Shown in pieces: positions 31,803-43,230 of a stretch of 64,000 nt of DNA (position 1 is its first letter; each line of letters starts with the position of its first letter). The position numbers and the translations under genes were made by a program. The notes below the pieces were generated by a model. That model saw nothing but the letters and a program-made list of their open reading frames with translations. It made no database searches and was not told where the DNA came from. This stretch comes from Zingiber officinale (taxonomy: Eukaryota; Streptophyta; Magnoliopsida; Zingiberales; Zingiberaceae). The DNA is taken from NCBI RefSeq assembly GCF_018446385.1, contig NC_055987.1, positions 3,408,205-3,472,204 on the forward strand, given 5' to 3'.

Positions 31803-33007
31803 TGATCCCGTCCGGAGGCTGAGTCGGACGGAGGCTGGTCGAGGTGTCCCGATGGTTGAGGGAAGGTCGTAGCAGATGATTCGGCTCCCACGGGTGGCTG
31901 ACGCTGCTGCAGGACCCTGCACACACTCAGACAATCTCCCCCTTCACGTTAGAGACCGAAATCCAGGGAAAAAGTCCCCGGATCAGGCCCTCCGACGCTC
32001 AAGTCAGGTCCTTTTCCCCAGAAAGAACAGAGAGAAGAAGAAGGAAAACAGTTGTGGAAAAAAGTGACGAGAGAGTGTGTGCGCGTACTTGCATACGAGG
32101 GATTCTTCGCCTTTTATGCCTCCCCCTTTTGGAGCCTGCCATCCTGTCAGAAAAAACGTTAGACGCTGGGCTTTGTCGCCTAGTTCCGGACACCTGTCGT
32201 ACTGCTATTTGTTGTGCAAGCATCTTTCCGTTTTGGAACCTCCGTCTTCGTACATGGATTTTGTCTTGTAGTGGGGGACAGCTGGCAGGCTACTACTGGT
32301 TATGAGGGCATCTTTTCGTTTTAGGAATCTCCGCTTTCGCCCGCAGTGTTGATATGTAATGACTCTCCTCGGCGGACCGTTGAGATTATCCGCACCCGTA
32401 TTACTTAGCTCCTCCGATCCATTGGGTCCCTGCACCGGCCTGCACCCGTGGTTCGCATTTCCGGGCCTCCAACTCGCAGACCTGCAGCCCTAGCTGTCTA
32501 GACACAGCTACGCTGATCTTCAACCTGCATCCTGCGCTCTGTATTTCCTGGCCCTCAACCGCAAGTCTGTAGCTCGGGCTGCTTCTGATCAGCTCTGCCG
32601 CTTCCGACCCATTGGCCTATACTTCCAGTTCTTTGAATCACAGGCCTGTAGCTCAGACTCCCTCTGGACAGCCCTGCCGATGCCGACCCGTGACTTGTAC
32701 CTCCAGTCCTTTGAATCAAGGGCTTGTAGCTCGGACTCCCTCGGGACAGCCCTGCCGATGCCGACCCGTGACTTGTGTTCCGCTTGACGTCTTTCCTCGT
32801 CTTCCAACTGCTTTGCCCCCTTGATCGACCGGTCTGCCTGACCTCTGACTATCACACCTGCTTGCCTCTAACCGCCCCATCAGCCTGACCATTGACTGCC
32901 GCATCACCTTGACTATTGACCCCCACGTCCTCTTGACTTTTGACCGCTATATGACCTTGACTTTTCTAACCCTTTCCTCATGGGCCCCTCCATTACCAAC
33001 CGTATCA
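31803..33007 (-). repeat. Tat-2 3' LTR
   Basis: 1205 bp, starting TGATCCCGTCC and ending ACCGTATCA on the + strand. It matches 48258-49453. It holds an extra 10 bp (about 32428-32440, a doubled CCTGCACC) not in the other LTR. The tip (32892-32961) has six TTGAC cores. The shared block CTGACTTGAGCGTCGGAGGG is at about 31988-32009 on the minus strand. The polypurine tract (minus-strand GTGAGGGAGGCTTG) abuts at 33008. Confidence 0.93.
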
Positions 33008-33323
33008 CAAGCCTCCCTCACAAGTCTAGTCGAAGGAGGACGACAGTCTGACTGACTAGACCTTCGCACCCCTCTACGACGTCAGCATATCTCTGAGACC
33101 TCAGCATATCTCCGTGCTTCTACCTCAGCGCATCTCTATGACCTCAGCCTATCTCTGCGCGCTCTGCTTCCTGCGTCACGCACCAACTTTTGTGTCGCGT
33201 CGCCTGGGCTTTCACATCAACCTTTGTGTCGTGTCGCCTGGGATACCATGCCTCCTTAATTGCATCGGCAGTCGTCTGGGGCGCCGTCCCCACGCACTTG
33301 CTTTGACTCGGGCACCCACCTTC

Positions 33324-33331
33324 TTTATAAA
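33324..33331 (+). promoter_or_regulatory. TATA box before the small antisense ORF
   Basis: TTTATAAA in TTCTTTATAAAGAGTC, 75 bp before the ATG at 33406. Similar boxes precede both larger antisense genes of Tat-2. Confidence 0.55.
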
Positions 33332-33405
33332 GAGTCTCACGGTCACTCTTTTACCCTATCCATCTCCATTCTGGCTCTCCTACTTGCTTTCTTTCTCCCC
33401 TTAAT

Positions 33406-33852
33406 ATGCATTCTCCTTCCTCTGACGAAGTTGATCAACCGCCCTCCCAAATGCAGATAAATCAGCTCACCTCGCTACTTGTCGCGAGAGAACGCGAATT
33501 GGAGCACGTATCCCAGGATCGGGATCGCCAGAAGGCTGCCCTGCGTTCCATGGAAGATCAGTATCGTCTGGCGAAGCACTGCGTGCATGCGGAAAAGGCG
33601 AGGAAAGAGGAATGCCAGGCTAGCCTGCAGCGCCAACTTAGCCTCCAAGAACGCTTGACGCAAGATCACGAGGCGGAGTTATCCCTTCTTCGCACGTGCC
33701 TTGACGTCAAGCAAGACACGATCGCCCAGCAACAGGCAGTCATCGACTCCTTACGTGTCGAGCTGGCTCGGGCTCAGAACGCCCCTGAGTCTCCCGGCAG
33801 GTCTTCACGTGAAAGTGCTCATTCTCCATGGCCAATCCCTTCCACGAGTTAA
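33406..33852 (+). CDS. Tat-2 small antisense coiled-coil ORF
   Basis: 148 codons, uninterrupted, starting MHSPSSDEVDQPPS. Nearly the whole protein after residue 20 is a charged heptad-rich coiled coil (near QINQLTSLLVARERELEHV, and QQQAVIDSLRVELARAQ), ending in a Ser/Pro tail. It resembles the coiled-coil C-terminal half of the larger antisense genes but lacks their N-terminal domain. It lies between the 3' LTR and the minisatellites. Function unknown. Confidence 0.55.
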   Translation: MHSPSSDEVDQPPSQMQINQLTSLLVARERELEHVSQDRDRQKAALRSMEDQYRLAKHCVHAEKARKEECQASLQRQLSLQERLTQDHEAELSLLRTCLDVKQDTIAQQQAVIDSLRVELARAQNAPESPGRSSRESAHSPWPIPSTS

Positions 33853-34374
33853 AGCTAGTCTGGGGGATAGTTGTCTCAGTGGCTCCTTTGCCATACGGCG
33901 TTCCTGCTTGTGGCCTTGGCTGTATCACCTTCTTATTGGACTGTGCTGCAGCGCTTGTACATCTGTCTCCTTCCGACATGGTCTTTCCTGCTCAATTTTC
34001 ATCAAGCAAGTGTTTTTTAGAAGCTAGTCCGTATGTAAGAGTCAATAATTGCTTCATGATTCCTTTTCATGTGTGAATTTGGGATAATAAAACCGACATA
34101 GAGCTTAAGACTTAAAACTGTAATGAACGCGCAAAACCTGATTTCGTAGTTAATACTGACGCTCTAGGAGTAGGGTAGATGATGTTCCGCATCCTTTGCC
34201 CTGCGTATTTGCTGCATATTTGAAATTTGCGTAAAGTAAAGCAAGATGTAGCTGACCTGATTATGGAAAACGCTCCGCTCAAGGTAAGGCACATCCCTCA
34301 GAAAGGTAATCAGGTATAGGCACCGAGCTCGCTTATGATTTTCGCAGAGGAGTTGATTTTTGATCCCCGCGTGG
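33853..34374. other. Non-coding, no gene seen
   Basis: No credible ORF. Near 34240-34320 single diverged copies of motifs of the following repeat appear (GACCTGATTATG, CCTCAGAAAGG), so it is probably the decayed edge of that repeat. Confidence 0.45.
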
Positions 34375-35100
34375 GGGCCGACCTGAAAGGTCGTTGGGCG
34401 TGAGGATAGAGCTCACTTTCGATTCTCGCATGGGAGCCGACCTGAAAGGTCGTTGGGCGTGAGAGCAGAGCTCACTTATAACTCGCACTGAGGCGAGAGT
34501 CTGGGATTACCGACTTGAAAGGCCGTTGGGCGTGAGCACAGGGCTCACTTATAATTCTCGCATGGGAGCCGACCTGAAAGGTCGTTGGGCGTGAGAGCAG
34601 AGCTCACTTATAACTCGCACTGCGGCGAGAGTCTGGGGCTACCGACCTGAAAGGCCGTTGGGCGTGAGCACAGGGCTCACTTATAAATCTCGCATGGGAG
34701 CCGACCTGAAAGGTCGTTGGGCGTGAGAGCAGAGCTCACTTATAACTCGCACTGAGGCGAGAGTCTGGGGCTACCGACCTGAAAGGCCGTTGGGCGTGAG
34801 CACAGGGCTCACTTATAATTCTCGCATGGGAGCCGACCTGAAAGGTCGTTGGGCGTGGGAGCAGCTCACTTATTTGCTGCAGATTGGCAATTGCGTGACA
34901 TAAAGCCAGATGTAGCTGACCTGATTATGAAATCTCGCTCAATGGGAGGCGACCCTCAGAAAGGCAGTCAGGCGTGGGCACGAGCTCACTTATAATTTTC
35001 GCAGAGAGGCTCACTTATAATTCTCGCATGGGAGCCGACCTGAAAGGTCGTTGGGCGTGAGAGCAGAGCTCACTTATAACTCGCACTGCGGCGAGAGTCT
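34375..35100. repeat. Tat-2 minisatellite I, about 132-bp compound unit
   Basis: Repeats of CCGACCTGAAAGGTCGTTGGGCG alternate at spacings of about 59 and 73 bp, so one compound unit of about 132 bp recurs near 34439, 34570, 34702 and 34832, and again near 35036. Each has the palindrome GACCTGAAAGGTC and a GAGCTCACTTATAA segment. A diverged single copy of flanking text lies at 34870-35000. Confidence 0.82.
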
Positions 35101-35108
35101 GGGATTAC

Positions 35109-35363
35109 TCCGGTCCGAGACCGGTGGCGATGGCGCTGATCCAAGACCAGTAATAATACTCCGGTCCGAGACCGGTGGCGATGGCGCTGGTCCGAGACCA
35201 GTAATAATACTCCGGTCCGAGACCGGTGGCGATGGCGCTGGTCCGAGACCAGTAATAATACTCCAGTCCGAGACCGGTGGCGATGGCACTGGTCCGAGAC
35301 CAGTAATAATACTCCGGTCTGAGACCGGTGGCGATGGCGCTGGTCTAAGACCAGTAAGAACTC
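35109..35363. repeat. Tat-2 minisatellite II, 51-bp unit, 5 copies
   Basis: Units start TCCGGTC at 35109, 35160, 35211, 35262 and 35313. Each carries two short palindromes, GGTCCGAGACC with flanking GG and GGTCCGAGACC with flanking A. 51 is a multiple of 3, which explains the long repetitive open frames on both strands; they are not genes. Confidence 0.93.
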
Positions 35364-36034
35364 CAAATAGCACAGGCCTAGATGTACTGCCTTCATCCGT
35401 CCTGCCCGCGCCGCTCCTCTTGCTTTAGTTAATCTGGTAGCTATTGCTAGCTTTGGCCTTACTCATTTGCGTCGCGTCTCTTCCTGCAATTGCATCACGC
35501 ATGGTATAGAATTAAGAATAAGAGAGGGAGCGTAAAAACCTTACTCCACCCTTGGGCCACAACGCCCTTGCATCTTATGATGACTCCGCAGTTCTCGTGA
35601 CGCGCCTGGTCAGCTGCTCGGATCAGGGCTACCTATGCAGAGCTGCTTGCTCGGTCGGGGAACATCCCCACAGACCTGCTTGTTATTTTTCTGGTCTGGC
35701 AATCGCTTCCAATGCCCCGTCTTACCTGCGACCCTTTTGAATTGCTTGTCTTCTGCAGCTTCATGAGACTTCCCGCCTAACCTCGAGCTTTTCACAAAGA
35801 ATGCTTCTTTTTTGAGGCCACACCCCTTCATGATTACCTTGCCTTGTCGATCTTTAATGCGTTTCTTCTCGCGATGACACCTGTCCGGCGCCTTTACTGC
35901 GCACGCCTCCTGACGCCAGCATCTGACCCCCTCTTGCACCCTTCGGCGCTTGTTTCTCATCCGACGGCGTTGAGGCACGTTACCCCAAAAAGATATTCGG
36001 CTCAACTCTCGATGTTTCCTAGGAATGAATGGGC
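35364..36034. other. Spacer upstream of antisense gene I
   Basis: No supported gene. The last 200 bp are the likely promoter region of the antisense gene that follows. Confidence 0.45.
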
Positions 36035-36042
36035 TTTATAAA
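36035..36042 (+). promoter_or_regulatory. TATA box of Tat-2 antisense gene I
   Basis: TTTATAAA in GGGCTTTATAAACCC, about 160 bp before the ATG at 36200. Confidence 0.6.
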
Positions 36043-36199
36043 CCCTAAAGGTAGTCCGCTTTCCTTACCCCGATGCTTCGCCTTCCTCCTCCCTTCGTTT
36101 GCGACCGTTTTTAGCAGTGCAGCTCCTCGTCTTCCTGCTTGCGCCTGACCTGTGACCCTTCTTATCTTCATCCCCCTCGCCAGCTTGCTCTCCACAGCC

Positions 36200-38838
36200 A
36201 TGGATGGTAAGGACCCCCTCTGGTATTCACATTATATCTCTGATTTAGACCATCACGATCTGTCTTCACTGCAATCCAACTTGGGGCTAGACGCCACATA
36301 TGAGCTTCGCCTTCCCACGACAGACGAACATCCTTCCTCTCCCCCCGAAGGGTTTATCACAGTCTTTAAGGATCAGGTCGTAGGCGGACTTCGCTTCCCG
36401 TTACATCCTTTTCTCTCTGAGTTGAGTCAGTATTGCAGGATTGGTATCTCTCAATTTGCCCCCAATGTGTTCCGAGCGGTTTGCGGAATCATCATCTTGT
36501 GCCGCATTTATCAAATCCCCTTGACCGCAAGACTATTCCATCACTTTTATTCCTTCTGGCGAGCCAAAGCGGGGGTATTCAATGTTCAGGCTAAGCCGGG
36601 CCATAGGTTTTTTGATGACCTACTCTCTTCCAATAAAGGCTGGAGGTCTCGCTTTTTCTTCCTCAAGCCCCCCGTCCCCTTAGCCGGGCCTTCCCAATGG
36701 CGCCCCCTCCTCGCTTCGGACTTCCCTTCGCATGTCCATGAACCTGCCTGCTCCGCTGCTATGGCTAAGCTGAAAGGTGTCGTTGTTCGCCTGTCTGTGC
36801 TGATGCTGGAAGGCATCCTGCATGTTTTTGGCCTTAGTCCTGTCCCTACCGAAATTGGAGCTCCTTTCGGTAAGTCATTATCTTTTTGTATACTGCTCTT
36901 CGCTAACTGAGGTGCTTTTTTTTTCTTATTTTTGCAGTGGCCGCAATCCTCCGTTCCTTCGCCAGTCAAGAGACACCCGCGGTGGCCGTTCTACAAGCTC
37001 TGAATGAGGAGCTAACACAGGGTCTACCTTCTGCTCCCGCCGTCGCCGCCGGTCCGCAACTTTCGGAACCCCGGCCTTCTGATGCGGAGGAGGCTCCGAT
37101 GCTTGTTGAGCCAACTGCACTTAATCCAGCGGACTCAGCCCTGCCTTGCACCTCTGACCAACCTACGGCCAAGCCATCGCCTGCAGAACAAGTGTCTTCT
37201 CTTCCTCGACTATGAAGCTGCGCCTGACATGCAAGGGCAAACGGACGGCCCCAGTCACTGCAACTTCTCCTCCACCTCCTTGCCGTCAACGCGTATTGAG
37301 CATCTCTTCTCCCACCAGGTCCTCGGACATGAGCTTGCCCCAGGAGACAAGCTTGGCCCGGGAGAAGGCCTCCGATCCGGAGGTGACAGACCAGCCCTCG
37401 GACCTGCCCGCTCCCCTGCCTATTCAGAGTACATTGCCTGCTCCGCCCTTGTCCCCTGACGATCAGCCCCTGGGCTTACCGATGCCCTCCGCGTCTCCTC
37501 TCATCGCGCCTCCGAGCTCAGCCATGCCGCTTCCGAACCTGCCCTCTACAGACCCAGCCTTTGAAGCGTCATGGCGGCTCCCTTCGGAGACCGATCCGGC
37601 CTACACGCCCGCTGCCGATTCGTCGTCCATCTTCGGCAGGGTTGATTTCTATGGGGACCTGGCCATCTCCTGGCAATCAGCCAGTGACCAGTTTTGGGAG
37701 AGCCGTTCCCCCATGGGGGAGTTTGATCAAATTGCTCGTTCGCTGGTGGCGGTAAGCTTTTTCTCTTCTTTTTCCTGGCATCCGTGTATCTTTGTAACCC
37801 CTTTTCTCTTCTTCCGGCTATTTCCAGACTTGCTCCGCGAGTCTGAGCGTCGTGCAGCGTGCGGCCGAGCTTCAGCGAGAGAACGCGGCACTCAAGGCAC
37901 GTCTTCAGGAATTGGAGCACCCTGCGGCCTCCTCCGCTCCTCCCGAGCCTTCTCTGGGAAGCTTGGATGCTTATCTGCGCGCCGCCGGGGAGTCAACGGC
38001 CTCTGCTCGGGCTATTTCCCATGCTGCCTTCGATAAACTTCAACAGTTGGAGGCGGCTTTGAAGGCGAGTGAGTCTTCCTGGGCTTCTGAAGCGGCTCGG
38101 CATCAAGCGACAGTTTCTGAACTGAAAGCCAAAGAGGCAGAGATGCTCTCCCAATCGGAGGAGCTGACGCTACTACGGCAAGGTCAAGAGCTCTTGCAGA
38201 TGGGTTTGGCCGATGCCCAGGCCCTGGCTAGTGCTGCCGCTGGCCAGGAAACAACCATGCGGACTCAATGGGAAGCATGCCAAGCCACCCTCCAATCCCT
38301 ACAAGCAGAGTTATCGAAGGCCCAGGAAGCGGTGTCTCAGGGCCAGAGCGATTTGTCCTTGGCCCGCGTCGAAGCTGAGGAGAATCGGAACAGTTTGGAG
38401 GTGTACCGGGCTGGTGAATCAGAGCGGCTAAAGGCGTACAGACTGGCCTACGTTCGCTCTTCCTTCTTTCTCCATAAGCTGGGATGCTGGATGGTCTTGT
38501 TGCTCTGTCATGGGGCCGCTGGTGGGGTCAGACAAGCCTTTGAGCAAGGTTTCCTACGCTCAGCACCTCCCGCCACATTCTTGGACACAGCTCGCCTGAC
38601 CAGAGAATTGCCGCAGGACACCTTCCCTTCTTTTGAAGCGGATGAGGGACTTTTCCTCTTGGAGGCTCCTTCACCTGCGGCCGATCCGGCTCTCGGGGAT
38701 ATTCCTGCCCAGGCCCCTCCTGCTGCTGCATCTGATGCGTCCGCTGATCCTGCGTCTTCCGATATAGCGCCAGCCGACCCCGGGCTCCTTCCTTCGGCTT
38801 CCGTTGATTCTGCGCATTCTCCCCCGGATGTTGTATGA
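36200..38838 (+). pseudogene. Tat-2 antisense gene I (PF04195-type domain plus coiled coil)
   Basis: Three exons. Exon 1 (36200-36869) starts MDGKDPLWYSHYISDL and holds the globular domain (GGLRFPLHPFLSELSQY, FRAVCGIIILCRIYQIP, SSNKGWRSRFFFL). It ends at CG|GTAAGT. Exon 2 (36938-37751), after TTTTTGCAG, is Pro/Ser-rich and disordered, and ends at GCG|GTAAGC. Exon 3 (37828-38838), after TTTCCAG, is a long coiled coil (AAELQRENAALKARLQELE) with a Pro/Asp-rich tail. Both introns keep the frame, except for one frameshift near 37205 in the disordered part, which is why it is called broken. The domain is the same as in Tat-1's antisense gene. Role unknown. Confidence 0.75.
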
Positions 38839-39350
38839 CGAGCGATGTGTTGTAATGTTCACCTTTTGGGTGTTGATGCTGAACCTTCCATGATTGTACT
38901 TGATCGTATGGCCGTATTGAATTTCAGATAATTGTCTCGCTTCCCCTTCATGCATCCTTAACTTGTTTCTTTCCTTAGTAGGTCGTCCGTGGTTTTAGTA
39001 GATCTATGCTAACCTGCTCGCCCTTGCTCATTTTGCTCGCTTTGTTCGGCCACGTAGCTCTTCCTCCGATAGCTGCCTTTGTACCTAGCCCGGCCCGGGC
39101 CAACTCTTGCCTCGCATGTCCTTGAAGCCTGCTGACCTGCACTACCTGTCTCCCTGCTGGCTCTTCCGTATACTTTTGTCTTGGTTGGAGCGACTCCTTT
39201 AGGGGACGCTTCGTGCTTCGAGCCTTCGCCTTTCCCATAATGCCCTCTGGTTATATTTCCGAGGCTCATCACAGAGCGCTCCCTGCCTGCCTCCGCCCCT
39301 GCGTCCACCGTCCGTTGTTGACTTACGAAAATATCCTTCCTCCACCATAC
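38839..39350. other. Spacer between the two antisense genes
   Basis: No supported gene. It should contain the 3' end of gene I and the promoter of gene II. Confidence 0.45.
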
Positions 39351-39358
39351 CTATAAGT
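39351..39358 (+). promoter_or_regulatory. TATA box of Tat-2 antisense gene II
   Basis: CTATAAGT in CCATACCTATAAGTATCTTC, about 170 bp before the ATG at 39524. Spacing matches that of gene I. Confidence 0.5.
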
Positions 39359-39523
39359 ATCTTCTTCCTCTCTCCCTTTTGTTATGGTTTGCCATCGCCA
39401 CGAAGTACTCAAACGTCGCCGCCACGACTGATCGTTTCTGAGACTGCGCCGCGCTTCTTCTTTTTTCTCAAAGCTTCCTCCTTTCGTCTGTTCTTTCTGC
39501 CTCTTGAGATAATCTCCCCTGCA

Positions 39524-41866
39524 ATGGCCTCTCCTTCTTGGATTTCCTTGCCGGCGGAACACTTCCCAGGCGCTTCAACTTTGGCTGAGTTGGATTGGGA
39601 TGACCTACGGTACACTTATGAAATCCCTACCAGCTTTCGCCCCATCATTCCTACTGGTGTGAACTTGTACTTCGACCCTCCGCCCGGTTCATGTACTTTC
39701 TTTACGGAACAATTTGTATCTGGCCTTCGTTTGCCCCCTCATCCTTTTTTGTCTGGGGTGTGTCGCTATTTTAGGATTCTCTTAGGTCAGCTAACTCCCA
39801 ATTCCATAAAGATTCTATATGGTTTCGTGATACTCTGCGAAGTTTGTGAGGTTTCCTGGTCAGCTCCCCTTTTTCATTGCTTCTTCGCTCTCGCTCGGCG
39901 CGCCGATGGTCTTTTTGATTTCCAAGCCCGCAGCCAAACTGCTTTCTTTTCTCCTCTTCCTCCTCCCAGTGCTAACTGGAAGAAAAAGTTCTTTTTTCTC
40001 CGGTTTCCAGAGGAAACAGACTGGCCCATGCATTGACAACCTGAGCTGCCTCTGACTCCGACGCTGGAGGAATTCCACATGGATCTCTCCTATGCCACGG
40101 CTGCTACTCGAATGGAGGATTGGCGTTTGAATCTGACGAGATTGCTGTCTGAAGACCTACTTTCTTTTTTCAGGCTGAGCCACTCTACCTCTGACACACC
40201 GCGCTCCTTAGGTAAGTTCGTGTTGAGTGCCTTCTTTCTGATTACTTTCCCTATAAGAATGACTTCTCGTGGCGGCGCCTTCAGCTGAGGTCTTGCGGCG
40301 TGCGTCAGAGGTTCTGCCTCTGCCCCTTGACGACCTGGAAATACTGCGGCGCGATCGGGCAATTTTGGCTAGGAGGCTACTCCCCCATCATGGATCCGCT
40401 TCACTCGGGGCAGCGGCTCAGCCTGCTCCCAGCCCTGCCTCACACACCGCTTCTCCTCCGCCTGCCGCCTCGAGCCGAGGTCGGGGTTGTGATCCAACCG
40501 GCCGTCCGGCCAGGCGCGTCTTCCGAGGAGCCCGTCGGTCCTCCGGACGTGGTCGTGCAGCTCTTCATCGCGCAGGTCTAAGTTCCTCCGGCCGGGGCGC
40601 CACAGACAGGGCTGCGGCAGCCTCTTCACAGGGCCGGCCTCACTCTGATGATTCTGACTCTGATAACCAGCCCCTGCTTTACAGACGGCGCCGAAGAGTA
40701 GGTCCGACTTCATCAACGTTTGATTCTGTTCCTTATACTACCACATTGTCCCTTGCTGCCATCGTGACTGGCTATGACATCACTTCCCTTTTCCTTTTTG
40801 CTTCCTTCATCTGACAACCTCTCCCAACCCCTACAGGGGACGACCTGCTGCGTTCCGCTCTGCCCCTTGCGCTGCAGAGGAATACAGCCCAGGCGATCAT
40901 CAAAACCCTGCGCCAACAGAGCCCATTGCCGAACAACCTCCTGCTCCTCCTGGTGCTGACGCCGGCCCTTCTCAACCTTCCTCCTCCGCCCGCCATCGTT
41001 ACAGGACCACCATCCCCTCTGAAGCTGCTCTAGCTCGGCGGCCTGACGCCCCCACGAGCCTTTTGATGATGAAAGGCTGCCTCGGCAGTTTGTGGGCAGA
41101 GAGTATGGATCAAATGGGTGACGCGCCTCCATTAGCCCAGATGGACAGGTTTTCGAAGTCCTGGGCTAAAGTAAGTACTCTTCACCTTATACTGGGTATT
41201 AGCTTGTCTTAGCTGAGGGTTATGTCTTCCATCCAGACTCATGCAAAATCTTTGGTGCTGAACCAATCCTTCCACACCCTCCATCATGAAAGCAAAGAAC
41301 TCCGGGAGAGGGTCTCCAAATTAGAGCTGCAGCTGAACGACCCTGCCCAAGCCAGCTATGCTTTGCGAGCCAAAATCCAAGCCTTAACTAATCAGACCGA
41401 CCGGCAAAGGCGATCCCTGACGCAGGTCAAAAATGAGCTCCGAGCTGTGAGAGAGGAGAGAGCTGGATCTGAGGCGGGGTATCAACAACAACTAGCCTAT
41501 CAGGCTCAGGAACTACAGTCCAAGGATACTCTTCTGCAGGAGAGGGGCGAGAGATTGGAGGTGCAGGCAGCCCAACTGGAGACTCAGGCAGCTGAACTGG
41601 GGGCTCTGAAGGCGGAACTATCCCAGACCCGAGCGGCTTTGTCGGGAGTATCCACCGCCTTGACCGTCTATCAAGAAGGAGAGGAGGACCGTTGCCTACG
41701 AAGTCGAATGTCCTACCTGACCTCCCCTGAATTTTTGTCCCAGGCTGGGGCACGCTTCTCTGCGACCATACCATACACGGCAGCCGGGGTTATCCGTCAG
41801 TTGCACGCGCAGGGCCATCAAATCATTCAAGGCTTTCCAGATGATATTTTTGCTCCTTTCAAATGA
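39524..41866 (+). pseudogene. Tat-2 antisense gene II (PF04195-type domain plus coiled coil)
   Basis: This is a second gene of the same design, diverged from gene I. Exon 1 (39524-40211) starts MASPSWISLPAEHF and holds SGLRLPPHPFLSGVCRYF and IKILYGFVILCEV. A TGA at 40034 interrupts it in frame, and it ends TTAG|GTAAGT. Exon 2 starts at 40285 after TTCAG; it is Pro/Arg-rich and its end is unclear. Exon 3 (40837-41170), after CTACAG, ends AAA|GTAAGT. Exon 4 (41237-41866), after ATCCAG, is coiled-coil (ELRERVSKLELQLN, EERGERLEVQ-like) and ends FAPFK. Exons 3 and 4 join in phase. One stop codon makes it non-functional as read. Confidence 0.72.
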
Positions 41867-41994
41867 TCTGTATCAACTTCTTAATCCGATGAAATTTTTA
41901 CATGTACATACGTATCTTCGAGTTTTGGCTTGACTACCATGCTATCTCTAGCCCCCTCGGCTGCCCTGGCTTACAGCAACGAGGTCGATATCCC

Positions 41995-43230
41995 TCACAC
42001 CCGATAGGGCCGTAGGTAGTTAGCACTCCAAGGTCGTTCTAGCTTTTTCCCCTGAGCGTCTTGCAAATAATAGGCCCCTGATGCCAGCTTCTTGATGACT
42101 TTGTATGGTCCGTCCCATTGTGGTGCTAGCTTCGTCACTTCCCCTAAGGGCTTCACCTGCTTCCAGACTAGGTCTCATTCTCCGAAGAAACGAGGGATCA
42201 CCCTTCTATTATAGTTTTGCCTCATTCTCTGTCTATAGGCCTCCAACCTGGCCGCTGTTTGTTCACGAATTTCGCTGATGAAATCTAGCTCAGCCAGCCG
42301 TCGCTCTGCGTTCCCTTCATCATACAGCATTCTTCTCACAGACGGTATCCCGACCTCCAGAGGTACCACTGCTTCATTACCATATACTAAATGGAAAGGT
42401 GTCAGACCTGTACTTTCTCGGGGTGTTGTACAATAGGCCCACAAAATGCTTGGCAGCTCGTCCACCCAACTGCCTCCCGTGTGATCCAGCTTGACTTTGA
42501 GCCCCCGCACTATTTCTCGATTGACTACCTCCGTCTGACCATTGCTTTGCGAATGAGCCACCGAAGTGAAGGCCTGAGTTATTCCGAACCCCTTGCACCA
42601 CTTTTGTATCTTGCGCCCTTGAAATTGTCTGCCATTATCTGACACCAATTCGTGAGGCAAGCCGAACTTGCAAAAGATATTTTTCCATAAGAACTGGATC
42701 ACCGCATCTTCGGTGATTCTGGCCAGAGCTTCCGCTTCCACCCACTTAGAGAAGTAATCTACTGCCATCAGCAAGAAACGTCTTTGCCCCGTAGCCATCG
42801 GGAATGGTCCTACGATGTCCATACCCCACTGGTCAAACGGACAAGACACTGTAGAAGTTCTCAGTAGCTCTGTAGGTCGGTGTGTTATGTTCTGGTACCT
42901 TTGGCACGACAAACAAGTATTCACCAGCTTCTGTGAATCCCTCTGCAAGGTAGGCCAGAAATACCCAACCAATAGTACTTTCCGAGCTAGCGTTCTCCCA
43001 CCTGCATGATTGCCACAGCACCCCAAGTGTATCTCCCGCAAGGCCTGGTCGGCGTCTTCCATATTCAGGCACTTGAGCAGAGGTCTAGAGAAAGACCTTT
43101 TATACAGTTGTTCTCCAATCATAATATAAGAATGGGCCTGTCTCCTGAGCATACGTGCCTCTTCTAGGTAGGCGGGTACAATTCCATGCTGGAGGAAACT
43201 TATTATGGGCGCCCTCCAATCAATTACTCC
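41995..43230 (-). pseudogene. Tat-2 integrase
   Basis: Zinc-binding region with CLSCQRY, then FDQWGMDIVGPFP (first Asp), SDNGRQFQG (second Asp), SQSNGQTEVVNRE (Glu): all three core residues are present. The C-terminal domain continues through a TGA at 42175-42177 just before DLVWKQV, then ends at TGA 41995. Only that one stop breaks the domain. It is the last domain of pol, and its 3' end converges on antisense gene II with about 130 bp between them. Confidence 0.9.

Noticed and set aside
32054-32305. ORF shared by both Tat-2 LTRs (also 48510-48761)
   Set aside because: LTR sequence; identity reflects a shared replication origin, not coding constraint.
35051-35428. Long open frames on both strands
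   Set aside because: They arise from the 51-bp repeat, whose length is a multiple of three. Repetitive peptides in several frames are an artefact.
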